Of a stretch of 64,000 nucleotides of DNA, positions 58,502 to 64,000 are shown one piece after another. The notes under the pieces were generated by a model that ran no database searches, was not told the origin of the DNA, and saw only the letters and a program-made list of their open reading frames with translations. How positions within the stretch are numbered: position 1 is the stretch's first letter; every line of letters starts with the position of its first letter. Both the position numbers and the translations under genes were made by a program. The stretch covers positions 86,275,389 to 86,339,388 of the forward strand of contig CM069435.1 of the NCBI GenBank assembly GCA_035610365.1, written 5' to 3'. This DNA comes from Aquatica leii (taxonomy: Eukaryota > Arthropoda > Insecta > Coleoptera > Lampyridae).

Positions 58502-60056
58502 ATGGAAGTAGTGCAATGCCGCGAAAAATCACAATTTGTCCAAATAGTTTTAGGATTAATCACCAATTTTACAAGTTTAGGCCCGAGTATGAGTTTGGGG
58601 TTTTCGGCGATTGCACTTCCTTGGCTACTGGCTCAAGATAACCCATATAAGTTAAGCGACAATCAAGCGTCTTGGTTTGGTACGTACACTTTATTTGTCT
58701 TAATTATTCTTTATTTTTGTTCATCAACAGCAAGTATTGCGTCAATTGCCACACCTATCGGTTGTTTTATCTCAGGACCTATTTCTGATCGATACGGAAG
58801 GAAAATAGCTCTTTTGAGTGTTAACGTAGTCTGCATACTAGGATGGCTTTTAATCGTTACTGCGTACTACGTGCAAGACTGCCAATACCAGTTACTGCTT
58901 TTTGGACGTGTACTAACTGGATTTAGCACCGGTTTATCTAGTATGCCTGCTGCTGTGTATATGGCAGAAGTATCTACTCCAAAATTGCGAGGCATCTTCA
59001 TCACTTGGAACGCAATGTCTTTTGCTTTCGGTGTTCTCTTAGTGTACTTATTCGGGTGGATTATGCAGGTTGGTGGTTACTACTATACTAGTAAACTAAA
59101 TAACATTTTTGATGCAGGATAATTGGGGAACAACTGCAAAGATATGCGCTTCGTTTCCGTGTATCGGCTTATTAATGATCTGGATTTTTATGGTTGAGTC
59201 ACCTTCATGGTTAGTGTCTAAAAATCGTTTAGACGAAGCAAAAAGAAACGTGTGCAAGTTATATGACACTAAAGATTGCGATGAAAAAATTCACGAGGAA
59301 ATTGAAACTTTAATGACAAGCGCCCAACGTTTGAACGTCGACGTAAAAGAAAAGTTCAGTTTTAAAGAATTCTCTCGACCAACGTTTTTCAAACCGTTTT
59401 TACTTATTTCGACTTTTTTCTTCTTTCAACAATTTTCAGGCGTGTTTGTCATAGTATTCTATGCAATCGATATTGTTAACGAAGTCAAAATTAGCGTAGA
59501 CCCATATTTGGCAATATGCTTAATTGCATCTATGCGTGTCGTTGGTTCTGTTGTTGTTAGTATTATGAGTAAGAAGTTTGGAAGAAGACCGTTATCGTTA
59601 GTGTCCGGTGCTGGCATGACTTTAAGTATGATTGCCATAGCGGCGTATTTAATTTTCGTTCAAGAAAATACTATCACGTCATTATCTTGGTTACCTCTAA
59701 TACTATTAATAGGATACTTCTTTCTTAGCACTTTGGGTTTTTTAACAATGCCGTTTGCTATGGCTGCCGAAGTGTTTCCATCAAAAGTACGTGGTGTTGC
59801 AACTGGTTTAACTACATGTATCGCATATATTTGCAATTTCGTTATAGTTAAAATTTACCCGTCGATGATAAAAGGAATGGGGAACTACAAATTGTTTTTG
59901 TTCTTCGGCAGCGTGTCATTACTTGGCACCGTATTTGTCGCTTTGTGTTTACCAGAAACTAAAGGTAAAACTTTAAAAGAAATTGAAGAGTATTTTGACA
60001 GAAAGCATAAAAACATAGACAAAAACGAGAGTGTAAAGTCACGAATGATTTCATAG
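58502..60056 (+). CDS. Tret1-like facilitated sugar transporter (MFS)
   Basis: This is a major facilitator of the insect trehalose/glucose transporter group, which moves sugar down its gradient across the plasma membrane. Three exons, 58502-58679, 58731-59068 and 59118-60056, give 484 residues with twelve predicted membrane helices. Family motifs are in place: SWFASIASIATPIGCFISGP, DRYGRK (loop 2-3), GRVLTGFSTGLSS and AEVSTPKLRG, VESPSWLV after helix 6, QQFSGVFVIVFY in helix 7, KKFGRRP (loop 8-9), AEVFPSKVRG and the terminal PETKGKTLKEIEEYF. The first intron is essential: without it the frame runs on but loses helix 2 motifs. The exact substrate cannot be told from sequence, since insect Tret1-like genes are a large expanded family. 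AATAAA at 60220-60225 may end the transcript. Confidence 0.95.
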
Positions 60057-60655
60057 TTCAAAAAACTCGTACCATAAAACCTGTGATATTAAAGTATTTA
60101 ACGTAATTGTTTTTGTAGATATTCATAAAATGTACAAAAAACGATGTATTTATTTTTTAATGTTAACTATTTTTAATGTAGTATTAATGTGTATAATTTA
60201 ATGTTTAGAGAAAGTTATAAATAAATCTTGTTTTTGTTGATCACGTGGCTTTGTTTGTTTTTGTGGTTACAAAGTACACCAGTTAATCAGTACAAATAAT
60301 AATTTAATTTTTTTACAATAGCTTTCAAATAGACCTCTTTTAAATTTGTTTTTATTTTAAGAAGAATAAAATTAGATAGTTTATAAGTCTAAATTTCCAA
60401 ACAATGTTTGTGTGATAGAAGTAAAAACGATTTTTTATGTTTTTTTAGTGTTTTTTTAAATTGTTTTGGTTTAGCTTAAAAATCATAAAAAAAGATTGAC
60501 TTTACCAAAATATTTTTCAATATTTTTGACAAAAACTATTTTGCAGTGAAATTGGCAATAATATTCATTAACAAGCAAAAAAAAATTTTCTATTTGCTAC
60601 AAATACCAAATGAATCTTCAACTGCACACTACATAAAAGTAGAGCGGTCAAAATT
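60057..60655. other. Transporter 3' flank
   Basis: Contains the transporter 3' UTR and T-rich sequence up to the stop of the minus-strand gene at 60656. Nothing else seen. Confidence 0.4.
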
Positions 60656-61068
60656 TCAAATACCAAAAAGTTGCTTAAAGAACATTTCGTTTTTAGAGCT
60701 TAGTAGTTTTAATAATACAACCTCGCATTCTTGGAAAATATCTTCTGAATCAATGCGCGTAATTCGAATTTTATCGATGTCGTATTTTGGAAACGTTTCA
60801 CGCTCATTTGTGTCTAGATGAATCGCTTTTTGAATCAACTCTGTAGAATCTAATAATAAACGAATTTTTTGAACTTACTTTTATGAACGATTGTATAGAG
60901 TGATGATATTGAACAATAGTTAGAAGCCATTGGCGCGCCTACTGATGGTGGAGCTTTACTAGCTGAGCCGGGACAACCCTGTTTGCCGTAGTAGGTGTTG
61001 GAATCGCGACCTAAAATTTGTACGTGTTCTAATACGACTGTGACGTAAACCAGCTCTTCCAGCTCAAA
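60656..61068 (-). CDS. Unrecognised gene, last two exons (partial)
   Basis: Two minus-strand exons, 61068-60879 and 60840-60656, joined by a 38-base intron with GT..AG ends, give a 124-residue C-terminal segment that is fully open. The first exon (ELEELVYVTVVLEHVQILGR, then a Gly/Pro/Ser/Ala-rich stretch YYGKQGCPGSASKAPPSVGA) begins after a plausible acceptor (actgtag at 61069). The second is charged (IRITRIDSEDIFQECEVVLL) and ends FFKQLFGI. Codon composition is like that of the host genes and there are no internal stops, unlike the decayed LINE next to it. I do not recognise the family. Upstream exons are not visible in the LINE-rich flank and may lie outside the window or be lost. The intron is unusually short. 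Confidence 0.45.
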
Positions 61069-62099
61069 CTACAGTATCGTGGCAAAAGCCAACACTGGGC
61101 TAACAATGCTTGGCGCTGCTCCACTGATTTTGGTTAGCAGACACGGCAGCCAAACCCAAAACTTTTTGCTTTAGGGACAAGAAAAATGCCTAATTATAAG
61201 GTAGGGAAGACTAGACAAACAAATGCGTGACTAGATAGAAGACTAGTCGTCACTGGTTCCAACTTTGGGGCACCAGACGAACCGCGTTGTATATAACCTT
61301 CCGTGCGTATCAGCGCACTGCGCACGGAGATCCTTATTTCTTCTGTACTCGTAAGGCATATAGGGACCCACTAATACAAGGCATAAAAGAAAAACACGAG
61401 GACTCTAAGCAGAACCTAATAATATTGGTCGATGCTGAGAGCAAACTTAACAAAGCTAAAAAACCTTAAAGGGCGGCAAGGCAAAAGCTAAAAAAAACAA
61501 AAAGAATTAGGAGTTTAGGCAACCGTTCAGACTTTAACGGCCCTGGAAACACTATCATTCCTGAAGAATCCAAAGTCATAAAAACCTAATTATTTGGATG
61601 GATTGACAAACTGGAGAAGACAAAGCAACCAGGGAGTCGCTAATCAGCACGTCAAACTTTTGAGAGAAGAGGAGGAGAAAGATGTGGACCCACCAAACCA
61701 CCCGAACTTGCTTGGTACCAGTTCGCCACAATAAAGATAGGTTAAGTTCAGAAATGTGTGTCAAAATAGAAGGGATGTCTGGTTAGACTCAGTTGGATAG
61801 GCTAGGTAACACCTGCCTTACGGCTTATCCTTGCTTCTAAGGAATAAAACCAAGTTGGTAGAAAAAGGACTTTTACCAGTAAGAAGGAAGTAAGAGAGGC
61901 AAGGCAGAGTTAGTCAAATAGCGTCAACAAAAAATAAACAAAGAGTGTTATTCAACTAAACGTGATAAAACGAAATGACTTTAAATTAAATACATGCAGT
62001 TAATAAATTTAAAAACTAAATTCCTACTTTGTTATCGCATACTTGTAAGAAAAGAAAATAAAACTAAAAACCATGCATCTATGCTAGTAAACTAAAACT
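61069..62099. other. Flank between the unrecognised gene and the LINE
   Basis: Mixed sequence with moderately high GC between 61100 and 61900, unlike the neighbouring AT-rich DNA. A plus-strand frame at 61287-61469 is Lys-rich, and lysine-rich remnants continue downstream (to about 61510). It may be transposon-derived, for example the 3' region of the minus-strand LINE or a different element. No firm assignment. Confidence 0.3.
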
Positions 62100-64000
62100 A
62101 CTGTAAGCTCTAGTCTCTCTTAGCAAATGATCTATAACAGTTTACATCAGGCACCAGTCTAAGGATGGCTTGAAAGAAATTGGGATAGAGGTTTATAGTG
62201 GCTAGTAGGGCACTACAGTCCTGATCGCACTCGCGGCTAGCTAGAATCCGATGTTCAGGAATGCCAGGAATAGCACACGACGGACATCTGTCGTCATTCA
62301 AAACGTTAACGCGTTTTAGATGGCAACGAAATCTGCTGTGTGAAGAAAGGATCTGGATGGCCTCTCGTCCGGGGACGCGGGACATGCTAACCTTGCTGAA
62401 AATATTTGAAATGAGAGAGCAGGCGTTATGCCCTTTTTCGATAGTGTCCCACAGCCGCTGTCATTCACCCAAGATCTTTGAGTGACGCTTGGCCGATAAA
62501 AAGAACCGGAAAATCATTGATTAAAACGAGCTGGTCAAGGAAGTTGCACAAGTCAGCCGTGCGCAGTTCTTTGGTGCAGTAAATTTTCTGCAAAAAGAAA
62601 TGTAGAGGGTGACGTTTGGATATAACACAAAGGGTATCTACAGAAATGGTGCAATAAGTCCGAGGATAGTTCTAAACAATAAGGATTGGAGCGAAGCCAG
62701 TTTCCTGACCACGTGGGAGTGTTGAAGTCTGTGACTGCATTGTCGAAGCTAGTTGCAAGATGTTTTTTTTTGCGAAGATTCCATTTCAAGCGTGAATATT
62801 TGTAGAACAAGTGCAAAACGCTCTTGCACTTGTCAACTATAAGAGCGCAATTTCGTCTTAGCGTGGTACCAAAAACCATGTACTTTGTCTTGTCTGCAGA
62901 GATACTTAGTTTATTGCTGCCAGCTCAGCTAATCACAATATTTAGGTACGAATATGATTTTGCCTCCAAGTTTCATTGGGAATTTGGGAAAACTGTGACG
63001 GTAATATCGTCCGCATTAGCGAAAATGTCGCAGTCTGCTGGTAAGTCTTTGTCTACGAGATTAACAACTACGTTCCACAAGATCGGGCGAAAAACCGAGC
63101 TTTGTGGACAACCCTTTCTCAGTCGTTTGATGAAAACGTTCGTTTGTATAATAGTCATTAATCAACGGGCGCCGTCAGTTGTCAGTGGTTGACTAGGATG
63201 GAATAAAATGTATGGCGGAATGTAGTCGTATATCTTTTTAAGCAGTGTCCTTTCGAAAGGTTTGCGATACGAGTTCGGGTTGGCGTGATTCTTTTTACCG
63301 GGTTTGAGAATAGTGATTACCTTACCAGCTTTACAGTTGGTAAGAAAATAACCGAATTCTATTCAAATGTTGAACAGGTCAACCATCGTGGATGAGAGAG
63401 AATTTAAAACAACCGTTCGAAAAACGTTACAGTAGATTCCGTCAAGTCTAGAAGTTTTATTCTTATGACTTTTGCTAGCCACCGTGGCCAAATCGTTGCT
63501 GGTGACCACCTAGTCCTGTCGGAAATAACTATGCAAGAAAAATCGGGATCTTAATTGGGCGTGATAGCGGTGTTCCGTCGATGGATCCTAGTCTGAAAAT
63601 AAAGTGAATACTATTGCTTTGATTGTGTTTTGTTCTAAGATCGTATATCTGTCGCCGTCTTTGATATTGGAACACGATTTGATCGTCGCCAAGCTTTTTT
63701 CCACGAAACTTTGCCGAGAGCTATACTTCTGCCAGTTTGTACGAAGCAAACCATTGATGTTTTACGTCTGCAAGGCTTTTTTGTTTTTGCAAAGAACGCA
63801 CAGCTCGCTTTAACCTGTGTAACTTAGAACTCCACCACGGTACACCGACTTTAGATCTTATGAGTACGCTGTTTAAGCTATGTTGACAAGAATCAAAGCT
63901 GATCTTGTTCAACTTATCAATGATGGCGTCTACAGATTTGCGATCGTGACACATTGCACCACGTGGAAGATAAGAAGGAATTGAACTTGCTATAACATTA
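62100..64000 (-). mobile_element. Decayed non-LTR retrotransposon (LINE, I/Jockey/R1-like), 5' end beyond window
   Basis: Minus-strand fragments follow the order of a LINE ORF2. A linker typical of the region before reverse transcriptase is at about 63.85 kb (KVGVPWWSSKLHRLKRAVRS). Reverse transcriptase motifs are at 63.16-62.97 kb (KGCPQSSVFRPILWNVVVN, and an active-site box that reads NADD where YADD is expected). The C-terminal region is at 62.39-62.11 kb (IQILSSHSRFRCHLKRV, then a Cys-His box CPSCAIPGIPEHRI). Several frameshifts and stops plus the altered active site mean it is inactive. No poly(A) tail or target duplication was identified at the 3' side. Confidence 0.82.

Noticed and set aside
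1-64000. CRISPR arrays, operons, bacterial ribosome binding sites
   Set aside because: The genes are spliced and metazoan; no regularly spaced direct repeats were seen.

Overview
The window is insect nuclear DNA. It is AT-rich, its genes carry many introns, and most of those introns are only about 45-60 bases long with clean GT..AG ends. The gene set (RanGAP, unc-119, PHF12, ABHD11, PIGL, TMED2, NAA25, a chitin-type AA15 LPMO, two gd-like serine proteases, Snr1, a Tret1-like sugar carrier) is that of an insect. A beetle is plausible but is only an inference. All exon models were built by hand from splice sites, reading frame and known family sequences, and every multi-exon CDS closes in frame.

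Layout. 1-1.8 kb: 3' truncated RanGAP on the minus strand. 2.0-2.9 kb: a complete non-autonomous hAT-like element. 4.0-4.8 kb: unc-119 (minus). 5.7-9.7 kb: decayed DNA transposons and a large foldback. 9.9-23 kb: a compact housekeeping cluster of PHF12(+), ABHD11(-), PIGL(+), TMED2(-) and NAA25(-). PHF12/ABHD11 and PIGL/TMED2 are tail-to-tail with about 40-50 bases between stop codons. ABHD11/PIGL are head-to-head with 170 bases between start codons. 25.7-35.4 kb: a plus-strand series of LPMO, two tandem gd-like proteases and Snr1. 37.3-45.1 kb: a dispersed 28S rRNA pseudogene, a broken mariner-like element and a broken hAT/ZMYM-type transposase. 45-52 kb: a gene desert with one foldback. 52-55.8 kb: a hammerhead ribozyme candidate, a minus-strand Ty3/gypsy integrase remnant and a plus-strand BEL/Pao remnant with an env-like tail. 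55.9-57 kb: a foldback element and a degenerate GC-rich minisatellite. 58.5-60.1 kb: a Tret1-like MFS transporter. 60.6-61.1 kb: an unrecognised minus-strand partial gene. 62.1-64 kb: a decayed LINE on the minus strand.

The host genes are mostly unrelated housekeeping functions (nuclear transport, lipidated cargo trafficking, chromatin, GPI anchor synthesis, p24 cargo sorting, N-terminal acetylation, SWI/SNF). The exception is the two adjacent gd-like proteases, which are clearly a local tandem duplication. The least ordinary signal is the hammerhead candidate at 52.2 kb: it has an intact core, a one-base-pair stem III and a long closing helix of the type known from Penelope-like elements and animal retrozymes. 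Degenerate relatives of its core occur in two other mobile elements of the window. No tRNA gene, CRISPR array or prokaryotic feature was seen.
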